Notes: generated from the letters alone by a model not told the origin. Positions 1 to 7,578 are shown, counted from the first letter of the stretch. The stretch is 13,742 nucleotides of DNA from Deltaproteobacteria bacterium (GCA_030643245.1 DAOWME010000053.1:1-13742); one strand, 5' to 3'. Program-made: numbers and translations.

Positions 1-95
1 CATTACACATACAACCTTATGCCAGATTGTAGTTCATAACAAGCAAACGAAATAAGTAGTCGGCAAGCGGTAAACCTGACCAACTGCACAGGTCG
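1..95 (-). repeat. Family A repeat, probably near-complete, cut by window edge
   Basis: The right end, at 61-95, carries the family A terminus AACTGCACAGGTCG preceded by a GGCAAGCGGTAAACCTG-like block. Read on the minus strand, these 35 bases match 10468-10502 at about 31 of 35 positions, and they resemble the right end of the copy at 1108-1390. The first bases (ATTACACA) resemble the inner part of the opposite terminus (GTTACACAA), and the distance to the right end fits the roughly 100 bp length of other copies. The copy therefore probably lacks only about ten bases outside the window. The middle is poorly conserved. No ORF is supported here. Confidence 0.5.
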
Positions 96-97
96 TA

Positions 98-225
98 AAA
101 TTTCGGCATCCTTCATACATCGGTTTACACTTTTTAAATTATGGCTGCTTCAACTGTGCCGAGACCGTTTTTTTTATTCGAAAGTGTAAACTACTTTATA
201 GCTTTTATGAAGGATGCCAAAATTT
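98..225. repeat. Family E inverted-repeat element (128 bp)
   Basis: The outer arms, AAATTTCGGCATCCTTCATA at 98-117 and its reverse complement at 206-225, match at 19 of 20 positions. A second inner pair, GTTTACACTTTT at 123-134 against GAAAGTGTAAAC at 180-191, matches at 11 of 12. The stretch could fold into a long two-stem hairpin. It starts two bases after the family A repeat and ends about 30 bp from the DUF481 stop codon, so it could act as a transcript 3' end or be a miniature mobile element. No open frame is supported. Confidence 0.6.
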
Positions 226-254
226 CATCCTTAAATGGCATTTTGCAATAGCCT

Positions 255-986
255 TTAAAAATTGACAACGAGCGCAACCGCCAAGGTAGTATCAGTATCG
301 TCCAGGGATGAAGGGACAGGACGATGCCTGTACTCTACCAGATAGCTGGCCTTTAAAGACAGATAGTTGTTTAACGCAGATATAACCGCGGTTTCGGAAT
401 TCACCTCATAGCCGTTGCTATCTTCAAAATCATGGAGATACTCCACGGACTGGGAAAATCTGTTCTTCTCAGTGAAAGCGTATTTATACTCGGCAAAGGC
501 CCGCCCCCCCAGGTTCTCTTCTTCCGTGCCGTGCGTGTATTCCTTGTTAACATAGTTGACACCCGCCTCACTCGACAAAAAATGTTTTGGCCCGTCGAGT
601 AACTTGTACCCCACAGCAGGACCAACCCTGTACTCTGAGTCGATACCTGCAAACTTGTCCTTCCCCCATCCTGCAATGAAAGCGCTGTAAAACCTCTCTG
701 TAAACAAGTAATTGAGACGAAGTTCAGTGGAGTATTTCTCTGCGTCTCTCTCTCCGTCACTCTCCCCGTAAATAGCCTTGGCCTTCCATGCTCCCTCCAA
801 CTTATCCGTAAATTTGTATTTCAGAAGGTTTTTGGCTGAGAGGGTTTTCATGTCGGTGTTCCCCCCCGTATCAACGTAAGAAAGTTCCGCCTGATCACTC
901 CACTTCTTTTCTTCCTCTCCATACACACCTGCGGCTAAAATCAAAACAATAAAGCAGGCGATCCAAAACCTTATCATGATTCTCAT
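255..986 (-). CDS. DUF481 family outer-membrane beta-barrel protein (YdiY-like)
   Basis: This is a 243-residue protein with an N-terminal signal peptide: a hydrophobic stretch ending near VYG, then the acidic EEEKKW mature start. The rest alternates polar and aromatic residues in beta-strand pattern (LSYVDTGGNTDMKTL, GPAVGYKLL, LSSEAGVNYV) and ends in a C-terminal Phe, as outer-membrane barrels do. The GGNT element and overall layout fit the DUF481/YdiY family; the physiological role is unknown. I chose the start at 986 because GGAGAGGAAGGG lies just upstream. The longer frame beginning at 1067 would start next to a likely -10 box and would bury the signal peptide. It is separated from secA by a repeat-filled gap and appears to be its own transcription unit. 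Confidence 0.82.
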   Translation of the reverse strand: MRIMIRFWIACFIVLILAAGVYGEEEKKWSDQAELSYVDTGGNTDMKTLSAKNLLKYKFTDKLEGAWKAKAIYGESDGERDAEKYSTELRLNYLFTERFYSAFIAGWGKDKFAGIDSEYRVGPAVGYKLLDGPKHFLSSEAGVNYVNKEYTHGTEEENLGGRAFAEYKYAFTEKNRFSQSVEYLHDFEDSNGYEVNSETAVISALNNYLSLKASYLVEYRHRPVPSSLDDTDTTLAVALVVNF

Positions 987-1057
987 ATTTTCCCTTCCTC
1001 TCCACAACCACCCATCCTCGGTACATTTTAGAAAGCTACGTCCCACAAAAAGGTAAT

Positions 1058-1085
1058 AATATAGCATATTCTCAAGGTTTTACAA
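1058..1085 (-). promoter_or_regulatory. Putative sigma70-type promoter for the DUF481 gene
   Basis: On the minus strand, TTGTAA (1080-1085) and TATATT (1058-1063) are separated by 16 bp, followed by about 70 nt to the chosen ATG at 986. An overlapping TTGAGA could act as an alternative -35. This is a pattern match only. Confidence 0.45.
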
Positions 1086-1107
1086 CCCAAAATGCCATAA
1101 AATTATT

Positions 1108-1390
1108 TGACCTGTGCAGTTACACAAGCCTAGGGACGGGGACGAAATAACTTCCTCAAGTTGGCACTCAGATTTAGGTTAGATTTGTTCGATCTGAAAA
1201 CGCAAAACCGCAGGAATAGTCGAACTATTTTGAGGATTTTGTGTTTGAAGATCGGGCAAAGATGGCCTGAAGATGAGATGCACAAATGGGGAAGTTATTT
1301 CGTCCCCGTCCCCTAGTGTCTTGAAGTGTCTCCGATGATTCAGTTAACAGGATTGCGTTAAGCGATAAACCTGCTCAACTGCACAGGTCG
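1108..1390 (-). mobile_element. Family A element interrupted by a family B element
   Basis: The outer ends are TGACCTGTGCAGTTACAC at the left and CAACTGCACAGGTCG at the right, inverted copies of each other over about 13 bp. Without the internal insert the element is 100 bp and aligns along its length with the uninterrupted copy at 12131-12227 (97 bp, opposite orientation). It lies between the secA stop and the DUF481 promoter. It encodes nothing and looks like a MITE. Confidence 0.72.
1131..1315. mobile_element. Family B MITE-like element (TAGGGACGGGG ends) inserted in family A
   Basis: Terminal inverted repeats run from TAGGGACGGGGACGAAATAA (plus CTTCC) at 1131-1155 to the matching arm ending CCCCGTCCCCTA at 1290-1315. 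They agree over about 25 bp except for one extra C. TA is present at both outer edges. The interior holds a second imperfect stem near 1192-1255: GATCTGAAAACGCAAAA pairs with TTTTGTGTTTGAAGATC around a TCGAA loop. There is no coding capacity, so mobilisation would need an enzyme supplied in trans. Confidence 0.75.
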
Positions 1391-1421
1391 AATTGTTTTC
1401 CGCTAGGAAAATGCGAGCCTC

Positions 1422-4079
1422 TTAGGCAGTTTGTGATTGTTCCTTTAAGAGACAGCATTTCTTGTATTTTTTTCCACTCCCGCATGGGCATGGCTCGTTT
1501 CTACCGGTCTTTTTCGTTTTCCTCATAATTGGCTCCTTTTTAGCCGGAGCAGACGCCTCTTCTCCCCTTGACAGGTAGAACCGCTGCCGTGTCACGGGAA
1601 CCATTGAAGAAACATCATCGTCATTGGCCAGCTCAATCCTGTAAAGTTTCTCTACGGTGTCCGCCTTAATTCGCTCGATCATGTCCATAAACATCTCATA
1701 GCCTTCCCTCTGATATTCCCGGAGTGGATCCTTCTGCCCGTAGCCTCTAAGCCCGATACCTTCTTTTAGGTGATCCATACCAAACAGGTGGTCCTTCCAC
1801 TGACTGTCAATGGCGTGGAGATAAAGCATCTTCTCCAACTGGCGCATGGCGGTCTCACCAAACTTTACCTCTTTTCTGTCATAGTAGTCTCTGGTCTGGG
1901 CGGTTACCAACTCAACCAGCTTCTCTCTCGTTAGGGAATCAACAGGGATGTTGTCCAAGGACATGTGAATGGAGAACTGTTTGTAAATAGCTTCTTTTAA
2001 ACCTTTAATATTCCATTCGTCAGGATAGGATTTGTCATCTGCATAAATATCTGTGATTTCCTCGGTCAATTCCTCGGTGATTTCCCGGACACTTTCCTTC
2101 AATGTATCGCTGCCTATTACTTCCCTCCGCTCCTTATAGATTACCTCTCGTTGTTTGTTCATTACATCATCATATTCCAGTAAATGTTTGCGTATATCGA
2201 AGTTATGGCCTTCCACCTTTCGCTGGGCATTTTCTATCGCTTTGGAGACCAGTTTATGCTCTATGGGCTGTCCCTCCTCCATCCCCAATTTATCCATTAC
2301 CGTAGAGATCCTTTCGGAACCAAAGATCCTAAGTAGGTCATCTTCCAGGGAAAGGAAAAATCTCGAAGAACCCGGATCACCCTGTCTGCCTGACCTTCCC
2401 CTTAGCTGGTTGTCAATACGCCGGCTCTCGTGCCTCTCCGTGCCCAAGATGTGTAACCCTCCCAGATCTATAACCTCCTCCTTTTCCAGGACACATAAGT
2501 CCTTCATTTTCCAAAGGGTTTCCTGGTATTTTTCTGAGTGGACATCTTTCCCCGACTTATCTAAGGCCAAAAACTCAGGATTGCCGCCCAGGATGATATC
2601 GGTTCCCCTCCCCGCCATGTTTGTCGAGATTGTTACAGCATGTTTCCTCCCTGCCTGGGCCACGATCTCGGCCTCTTTCTGGTGGTGTTTGGCGTTTAGG
2701 ACATGGTGTTTAACCCCTCGTTTTTTCAACATTCTGCTCAACGTCTCAGACTTCTCGATGGAGATGGTACCCACCAATACCGGTTGTCCCTTATTGTTCA
2801 ACTCTCTTATCTCATCTACAACCGCATGGAATTTTTCCCTTTCCGATTTATAGATGACGTCCGGATGGTCGTCTCTTATCATGGGCATATTGGTCGGTAT
2901 AACCATGACATCCAGATCATAGATCTTCTTGAATTCCACCGCTTCAGTATCCGCCGTGCCTGTCATCCCTGCGAGTTTTTCATACATACGGAAGTAGTTC
3001 TGAAAGGTGACGGAAGCCAGTGTCTGATTTTCGTTCTCTATCTTGACACCCTCTTTTGCCTCCAAAGCCTGATGAAGTCCGTCACTGTATCTTCTGCCCG
3101 GCATCAACCTCCCGGTAAACTCATCAACTATTAATACCTGGTTGCCTTTAACCACATAGTCGATATCCTTTTTGAAGAGGGCATGTGCTTTCAGTCCCTG
3201 ACTTACGTGGTGGAGCAAATCGATGTTTCTTGGATCGTAGAGATTATTGACGCGGAGTAATTTTTCGACCTTGCTGACCCCATCTTCCGTGAGAACGACC
3301 GTTTTCGACTTCTCCTCAATAGTGAAATCCGTTTCACCCCGAAGCCGTGGAATTATCCTGTTGATATGAAAATATTTGTCAGTAGAATCTTCAGTAGGCC
3401 CGGATATGATAAGAGGAGTCCTTGCTTCATCTATCAGAATGCTGTCTACCTCATCCACAATTGCGTAGTTAAGCTTACGCTGCACATAGTCGTCGAGACT
3501 GAATTTCATATTGTCCCTGAGATAGTCGAAACCAAACTCGTTGTTTGTCCCGTAAATAATGTCCGAACCGTATGCTTCTCTTCTGTCCTCATCATCCATA
3601 TCATGAATGATCACCCCAACTGACAGGTCCAAGAAACGGTATATCGTCCCCATCCAGTCACTGTCTCTCTTTGCCAGATAGTCGTTTACCGTAACAATGT
3701 GAATCCCTTCTCCTGTTAAAGCATTGAGGTAAGCGGGAAGCGTGGAAGCTAGGGTCTTTCCCTCGCCTGTCTTCATCTCGGCTATTGTGCCCCGATGGAG
3801 AACGATGCCCCCTATCAACTGGGCATCGAAATGACGTTCGCCCAAGGTACGTCTCGAGGTTTCTCTCACTACCGCAAAGGCCTCTGCCAGGATATCATCG
3901 AGAGCCTCTCCTCTGTCAAGCCTCTCCTTAAACTCGAAGGTCTTAGCCCGCAACTGCTGGTCTGCCAAGTCTTTAATGCCCGATTCCAGATCATTAATAT
4001 GGGCCATCAGAGGATGCAGTTTCTTTAGCTCCCTATCATTCTTACTCCCGATCAGCTTCTTCAATATTGCTCCGATCAT
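1422..4079 (-). CDS. secA: Preprotein translocase ATPase SecA
   Basis: SecA is the motor ATPase of the general secretion pathway: it binds unfolded precursors and drives them through SecYEG at the inner membrane. The protein has 885 residues, normal for the family. Visible features in order: N-terminal GSKNDRELKK; Walker A MKTGEGKT at 102-109; GTNNEFGFDYLRDNM near 177-191; Walker B VDEVDSILIDEAR with D209/E210; a second helicase half with STNMAGRGTDI and QLRGRSGRQGD; and a C-terminal zinc-binding SEC-C motif CPCGSGKKYKKCC (Cys 864, 866, 875, 876). The ATG at 4079 follows AGGAGACTGG at good spacing. It is the last gene of the leftward cluster, 61 bp after the CoA-transferase gene. No convincing U-tract terminator follows; a repeat begins about 30 bp downstream of the stop. 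Confidence 0.98.
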   Translation of the reverse strand: MIGAILKKLIGSKNDRELKKLHPLMAHINDLESGIKDLADQQLRAKTFEFKERLDRGEALDDILAEAFAVVRETSRRTLGERHFDAQLIGGIVLHRGTIAEMKTGEGKTLASTLPAYLNALTGEGIHIVTVNDYLAKRDSDWMGTIYRFLDLSVGVIIHDMDDEDRREAYGSDIIYGTNNEFGFDYLRDNMKFSLDDYVQRKLNYAIVDEVDSILIDEARTPLIISGPTEDSTDKYFHINRIIPRLRGETDFTIEEKSKTVVLTEDGVSKVEKLLRVNNLYDPRNIDLLHHVSQGLKAHALFKKDIDYVVKGNQVLIVDEFTGRLMPGRRYSDGLHQALEAKEGVKIENENQTLASVTFQNYFRMYEKLAGMTGTADTEAVEFKKIYDLDVMVIPTNMPMIRDDHPDVIYKSEREKFHAVVDEIRELNNKGQPVLVGTISIEKSETLSRMLKKRGVKHHVLNAKHHQKEAEIVAQAGRKHAVTISTNMAGRGTDIILGGNPEFLALDKSGKDVHSEKYQETLWKMKDLCVLEKEEVIDLGGLHILGTERHESRRIDNQLRGRSGRQGDPGSSRFFLSLEDDLLRIFGSERISTVMDKLGMEEGQPIEHKLVSKAIENAQRKVEGHNFDIRKHLLEYDDVMNKQREVIYKERREVIGSDTLKESVREITEELTEEITDIYADDKSYPDEWNIKGLKEAIYKQFSIHMSLDNIPVDSLTREKLVELVTAQTRDYYDRKEVKFGETAMRQLEKMLYLHAIDSQWKDHLFGMDHLKEGIGLRGYGQKDPLREYQREGYEMFMDMIERIKADTVEKLYRIELANDDDVSSMVPVTRQRFYLSRGEEASAPAKKEPIMRKTKKTGRNEPCPCGSGKKYKKCCLLKEQSQTA

Positions 4080-4140
4080 TTTCCAGTCTCCTGATAAATT
4101 GCTCGGCTCATATTTCTTTTTTTGTGTATCACGATACGAT

Positions 4141-5349
4141 TCAGGTTATCTCCTCCTCTTTGAATTGCTCTATCTCTTGCTCGCTATACCCACCGAACGT
4201 CCTCAGAACCTCTTCCGTGTCTTCTCCCAACCCGGGGGCAGCCTTTCTCGTTCCTGCTCGAGCCTCGCTAAAGTGGGCAGGAAAACCCGGGACTTTGACC
4301 TTGCCTAAAGAAGGATGATTGATTTCATCAAGATAGTTCTCTCTTACTTGCGGGTCATCCTCAAGCTCTGTCGGTCGATGCACCGGACCAACGAACAGGT
4401 CGTATTCCCTGAAAAGATCCAGCCACTTATCCCGGGACTTAGTCAAGAAAATCTGATCAAGCATAGAGATAAGCTCCCCAGGATTTTCCTCCGATCTCTT
4501 CTTCAGAGTTTCAAATTTAGGATCCTTCTCCAATTCGGGACGGTCTATGGCACGGCAGAAACGGGGCCAGTCTGACCCAGGTTGAAGGGTCAGGGTAAGC
4601 CATTTGTTGTCTTTGCAACAGTAATAGTTTCGCGTAGGGTCAGTGTCCGTGCGATTGTGTCGGGGCACGTCCTGACGTAGCCAGAGCGCATTAATGAAAT
4701 TGAAATAGGTCAAGTGTAAGGCGGCGCCCAAGATAGAGCTCTTAACCTCTTGGCCTTTGCCGGTGCGTTCCCGCATAAAAAGGGCTGCCAAAATCGCTTG
4801 GCTGAAAACAATGGCGGTTGCCTGATCGATGATGCCGAACTGGGAGATGAGGGGGGGCATTTCAGGCTCTCCCATGCAATACATTGCTCCTGATCTCGCC
4901 TGACCTTGAAAATCAAACCCCCCCAAGTCTTTGTCAGGACCCATGGGACCATAACCTGAAACGGAGGCATAAATCAGGCGATGATTTAACCGGGAAAGCA
5001 CAGGATAAGTTATCCCCACCTGATCGACAGTTTTCTGCCGAAGGTTTGTTACAAAAACATCAATTTGAGGGATCATCCGGTAGACGATTTCCCGTCCCTT
5101 TTCCTTGTCCAAATCAATGGTGATCGATTTCTTATTCCGATTAGAGGCATCGAAAAAAAGATTCCCGTTACCTGGCAAACCGAACGAATTTCGCCCAAAG
5201 CGGCTGCGATGCCGGATAGGATCACCCTTTCCACGCTGTTCTATCTTTATAACTTCGGCCCCCAGGTCAGCGAGGATAGCCGTAGCTCCCGGTCCCGCAT
5301 GAAAAATACCCCATTCGAGGACCCGGATCCCTTCTAGCGGATATTCCAT
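4141..5349 (-). CDS. CaiB/BaiF family (class III) CoA-transferase
   Basis: This 402-residue protein has full-length CoA-transferase III architecture. The N-terminal block LEGIRVLEWG followed by GPGATAILADLGAEVIKIE is the family signature around the CoA-binding region. Asp175, in FGIIDQATA, sits where the catalytic aspartate that forms the acyl-anhydride intermediate is found in formyl-CoA transferase and racemase relatives. SGYGPMGP (131-138) and the RERTGKGQEV block are also typical. These enzymes move CoA between carboxylic acids or racemise acyl-CoAs in the cytoplasm; the substrate cannot be read from the sequence. Translation starts at 5349 behind AGAGGTGG, 9 bp after the stop of the 81-aa gene, so the two are probably cotranscribed. 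The position between a protease and secA is metabolically unexpected. Confidence 0.93.
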   Translation of the reverse strand: MEYPLEGIRVLEWGIFHAGPGATAILADLGAEVIKIEQRGKGDPIRHRSRFGRNSFGLPGNGNLFFDASNRNKKSITIDLDKEKGREIVYRMIPQIDVFVTNLRQKTVDQVGITYPVLSRLNHRLIYASVSGYGPMGPDKDLGGFDFQGQARSGAMYCMGEPEMPPLISQFGIIDQATAIVFSQAILAALFMRERTGKGQEVKSSILGAALHLTYFNFINALWLRQDVPRHNRTDTDPTRNYYCCKDNKWLTLTLQPGSDWPRFCRAIDRPELEKDPKFETLKKRSEENPGELISMLDQIFLTKSRDKWLDLFREYDLFVGPVHRPTELEDDPQVRENYLDEINHPSLGKVKVPGFPAHFSEARAGTRKAAPGLGEDTEEVLRTFGGYSEQEIEQFKEEEIT

Positions 5350-5358
5350 ATGCCACCT

Positions 5359-5604
5359 CTATCTTTCCTGTTCATCTCCATCAGTCTCCGACCCTTTGTC
5401 CTCGGGCTTTTCATCCTTATCAGTCTTGCGTACTGCCTTCTCCATCTTTCTCAGGGTATTGGCGGTCTTGTCCCTGAGAGTGTTTGTAACCGAGCCTAAA
5501 GAGTCTACCTCCTCCTTTAGATCCGTCATGCCGCCTGTTCGTCTAAAGGCAACTATAGCGAGTACCAATGCAATTACAGAAACAATAAAAGCCAATGCGA
5601 CCAT
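5359..5604 (-). CDS. Small membrane-anchored coiled-coil protein, unknown function
   Basis: This 81-residue protein has one N-terminal hydrophobic helix (about residues 2-20, VALAFIVSVIALVLAIVAF). It is followed by a positively charged stop (RR), a heptad-like charged region (about 27-60) and a very acidic, probably disordered tail rich in Asp, Glu and Lys. I do not recognise a family. The start is well supported by AAGGAGGT a few bases upstream of the ATG, and the gene sits 42 bp after the M48 gene and 9 bp before the CoA-transferase gene. The layout suggests an inner-membrane anchor with a soluble arm; direction across the membrane is uncertain. By context it may accompany the protease or the translocation machinery. 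Confidence 0.75.
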   Translation of the reverse strand: MVALAFIVSVIALVLAIVAFRRTGGMTDLKEEVDSLGSVTNTLRDKTANTLRKMEKAVRKTDKDEKPEDKGSETDGDEQER

Positions 5605-5646
5605 GATTTACCTCCTTATGTCCTTATACTGTCGTAGGGTTAAGTT

Positions 5647-7089
5647 TCAATCAACGTTCTGTCTCACCTTCTTTATCTTCTTTATTTGATCTATCGCATT
5701 CAAAACCTCCTTTCTTTCCTTTGTCCCCTCATCATAGTATTTTAATGCCTTATTGTAACGAAGCAATGCAGAATCAAAGTTACCATTCAATCTAGAGAAG
5801 TCACCGAAGCTTCTATAGGCCTCTCCCAGAAGTCCTTTTTTACCGTATGCTTCCCCCAGATTATAGTAAACGTCAACATACGCTCTATCTATCCTCTTAA
5901 CCTTAACATAGGCATCAATTGCCTTTTGGAAATCCCCACTTTCCTGATAGGCGCGACCGAGGTAGTAGAAGGCGGATGCGTCCTTTTCATTAATGGCGAC
6001 TGATCTTTCAAGGGACGAGATTGCATCTTTATATTTTCCTTGAGAAAAATAGCAGATGCCCAGGTCCTTCAAGATCTCGCTATCGTCCGGACGGATTATA
6101 AGGGCCGCCTTCAATCCTTTGTTAGCTTCACCATAATTCTTCATTTTCATATTTGCAAGAGCTATGCCCCAGATTAAATCCAATCGTTGCGGACTGGACT
6201 CTAGCGCTGGTGCAAAGTGATTAATGGCATTTTTTGGGGTCCAGGAGTCAACTATCACTCTGGCTTGCATGCGTCGAAAACCCTCAAATCCATTTTCGCG
6301 CTTTTCTCTTTCCGGGAATCTTTTGAGCATCGTGCTAAGATACTCGACCCTTATTTCGAGTCCGGGGTGAGTTAGGAGGTAAGGAGGCGGTTGGAGGGTA
6401 GATAACTGATATTTTTTCATTTTTTCTAGAAAAGTAATCATCCCTGAACGATCATACCCGGCTTTTAACATATAGCTGAGTCCCAATCGGTCAGCCTCTT
6501 CTTCGTCCTCCCTGCTGTACTTCAGAGAAAGGGACTGCGCCGCGGCCATGGAAAAGGCCCCCACCGCTTCAACTGCTTTACCACCCCCTCCAAGAAATAT
6601 ACCGGCCAAAATAGCTGCCAAGGTGCCTATGTTCAATTTACCCTGCTTTTCCATCCGCTTTGAAATGTGTCTTGCCGTTACATGGGCCATTTCATGGCAC
6701 AAGACCCCTGCAAATTCGCTTTCATTCTCCGCCAGGGTTATTAACCCGGAACTTATGTATATATACCCACCCGGGGTTGCAAAGGCGTTGGGATCAGAAG
6801 CAAGGTATACAGAGAAATCGAAATCAAAAGGCTTGTAGTCCAATTGAGAGACGATCTTCTCACCGAGACTCTCGATATATTCGTGAACGGAATAGTCCTC
6901 TATAAATTGCAGGTGCCTGTCCAGCTCACGTTTGAACCTCTTGCCTAGTTCCCTTTCCTCCTCCATTGTAAAACCATGGCTGTACCGGCAAAACCTAACA
7001 CCCAAAAGTATTCCAAAAGATCCATCCAGAATGAATATGCTCAACAGTAAAATAAATATGGCCTTGTGGACATTGTAACCTCTTTTCAT
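5647..7089 (-). CDS. M48 family zinc metalloprotease with C-terminal TPR repeats (BepA/YfgC-like)
   Basis: This 480-residue protein has an N-terminal signal or anchor helix (about residues 9-30). The peptidase domain holds the zinc motif HEMAH at 132-136 and a third-ligand region YSREDEEEAD (Glu196 best placed). His241, in LLTHPG, corresponds in spacing to the switch histidine that holds BepA inactive. A glycine-rich hydrophobic segment (about 155-185) lies in between, as in relatives. From about residue 300 onward there are several tetratricopeptide units (for example LGICYFSQGKYKDAISSLER and YYLGRAYQESGDFQKAIDAY). BepA-type proteins act in the periplasm on stalled outer-membrane proteins such as LptD; the same role is inferred here. 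The ribosome site is weak (AGGT), and the start overlaps the stop of a 31-codon ORF as ATGA, so translational coupling is possible. Confidence 0.93.
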   Translation of the reverse strand: MKRGYNVHKAIFILLLSIFILDGSFGILLGVRFCRYSHGFTMEEERELGKRFKRELDRHLQFIEDYSVHEYIESLGEKIVSQLDYKPFDFDFSVYLASDPNAFATPGGYIYISSGLITLAENESEFAGVLCHEMAHVTARHISKRMEKQGKLNIGTLAAILAGIFLGGGGKAVEAVGAFSMAAAQSLSLKYSREDEEEADRLGLSYMLKAGYDRSGMITFLEKMKKYQLSTLQPPPYLLTHPGLEIRVEYLSTMLKRFPEREKRENGFEGFRRMQARVIVDSWTPKNAINHFAPALESSPQRLDLIWGIALANMKMKNYGEANKGLKAALIIRPDDSEILKDLGICYFSQGKYKDAISSLERSVAINEKDASAFYYLGRAYQESGDFQKAIDAYVKVKRIDRAYVDVYYNLGEAYGKKGLLGEAYRSFGDFSRLNGNFDSALLRYNKALKYYDEGTKERKEVLNAIDQIKKIKKVRQNVD

Positions 7090-7181
7090 GAATAACAGAC
7101 CTGCCTACTCGTCCCCTTCGAACTCATCTTTCTTCGTTTGTCTAATAGCCTCTCTCTGCTTCGAGTGGACGTATTTATCAT
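7086..7181 (-). CDS. Possible 31-codon basic leader ORF, ATGA-overlapping the M48 gene
   Basis: An ATG at 7181 follows GAAAGGAGAT and opens a 31-codon frame rich in Arg, Lys, Ser and Thr (begins MINTSTRSRERLLDKRRK). It ends TGA, overlapping the M48 start as ATGA. The Shine-Dalgarno sequence is purine-rich but only about two bases from the ATG. The longer frame continuing to 7328 runs through an inverted-repeat element and is not credible. It may be a translated leader that brings ribosomes to the weakly initiated M48 gene, or it may simply be untranslated leader. There is no recognised family. Confidence 0.3.
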   Translation of the reverse strand: MINTSTRSRERLLDKRRKMSSKGTSRQVCYS

Positions 7182-7207
7182 ATCTCCTTTCTTTCTCCCG
7201 AGAGGTA

Positions 7208-7370
7208 TATACCTCGCACGGTCATAATTTGCGCTTTTTCGTCGGCCCTGACCACCGATCGCTGCGTTGCTCAAGCTTGCAATAGGACCCGCTATTACGC
7301 GCTTTCGCGCCTTGCGCTCGATGCCCATTGCTCACCTAAAATTCAGCAAATTATGACCGAGCGAGGTATA
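7208..7370. repeat. Family D inverted-repeat element (163 bp)
   Basis: The arms are 25 bp: TATACCTCGCACGGTCATAA(TTTGC) at 7208-7232 pairs with 7346-7370 at 24 of 25 positions. The interior contains further self-complementary stretches (AATAGGACCCGCTATT; GCGCTTTCGCGC). It lies between the proposed leftward promoter and the M48 gene, so it would be transcribed in the leader. Non-coding and MITE-like, no transposase. Confidence 0.65.
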
Positions 7371-7399
7371 AGCCAAGTTTGACCACCTTTAACGCCATA

Positions 7400-7428
7400 A
7401 GTTTACTTAATAAGTAAAATTTTTTCAA
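7400..7428 (-). promoter_or_regulatory. Putative promoter for the M48-to-secA cluster
   Basis: On the minus strand, TTGAAA (7423-7428) and TAAACT (7400-7405) are separated by 17 bp. It would produce a leader of about 300 nt containing the family D element and the 31-codon ORF. Pattern match only; the surrounding DNA is AT-rich, which raises the chance of a false hit. Confidence 0.35.
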
Positions 7429-7502
7429 GGTAATTATATTTTTCGATAAACCTTCCGAGAAACATTGATTTACGCAGAAAAATTATGCGAATACAAAAAA
7501 TC

Positions 7503-7530
7503 TTGACCGTTTATGGCAAGATGATATAAT
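7503..7530 (+). promoter_or_regulatory. Strong sigma70-type promoter for the TGS GTPase gene
   Basis: TTGACC (7503-7508) and a perfect TATAAT (7525-7530) are separated by 16 bp. Transcription would start near 7537, giving a leader of about 160 nt that includes the whole family F hairpin element. It is the best promoter match in the window. Confidence 0.65.
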
Positions 7531-7578
7531 CCGATCATATATCCTAAGGACACGAAGGACAAGATATAGGTTTTTAGA

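Noticed and set aside
987..1067. Longer N-terminus for the DUF481 protein
   Set aside because: It would start beside the likely -10 box and place 27 residues before a good signal peptide; the ATG at 986 has a strong ribosome site.
1350..1390. Integron attC-like site (GTTAAGC near the family A end)
   Set aside because: The seven-base core pattern fits by chance, but there is no paired core arranged as in attC, and the unit is explained by family A inverted ends.
1391..1421. secA terminator (TTTTCC-TAGC-GGAAAA hairpin)
   Set aside because: The six-base, AT-rich stem has no following U-run; too weak to call.
2102..4318. Several plus-strand open frames opposite secA
   Set aside because: They are shadows of the secA and CoA-transferase coding frames, with no family resemblance.
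7182..7328. Upstream extension of the 31-codon ORF to an 80-codon protein
   Set aside because: The extra codons are a translation of the family D inverted repeat, with no ribosome site at 7328.
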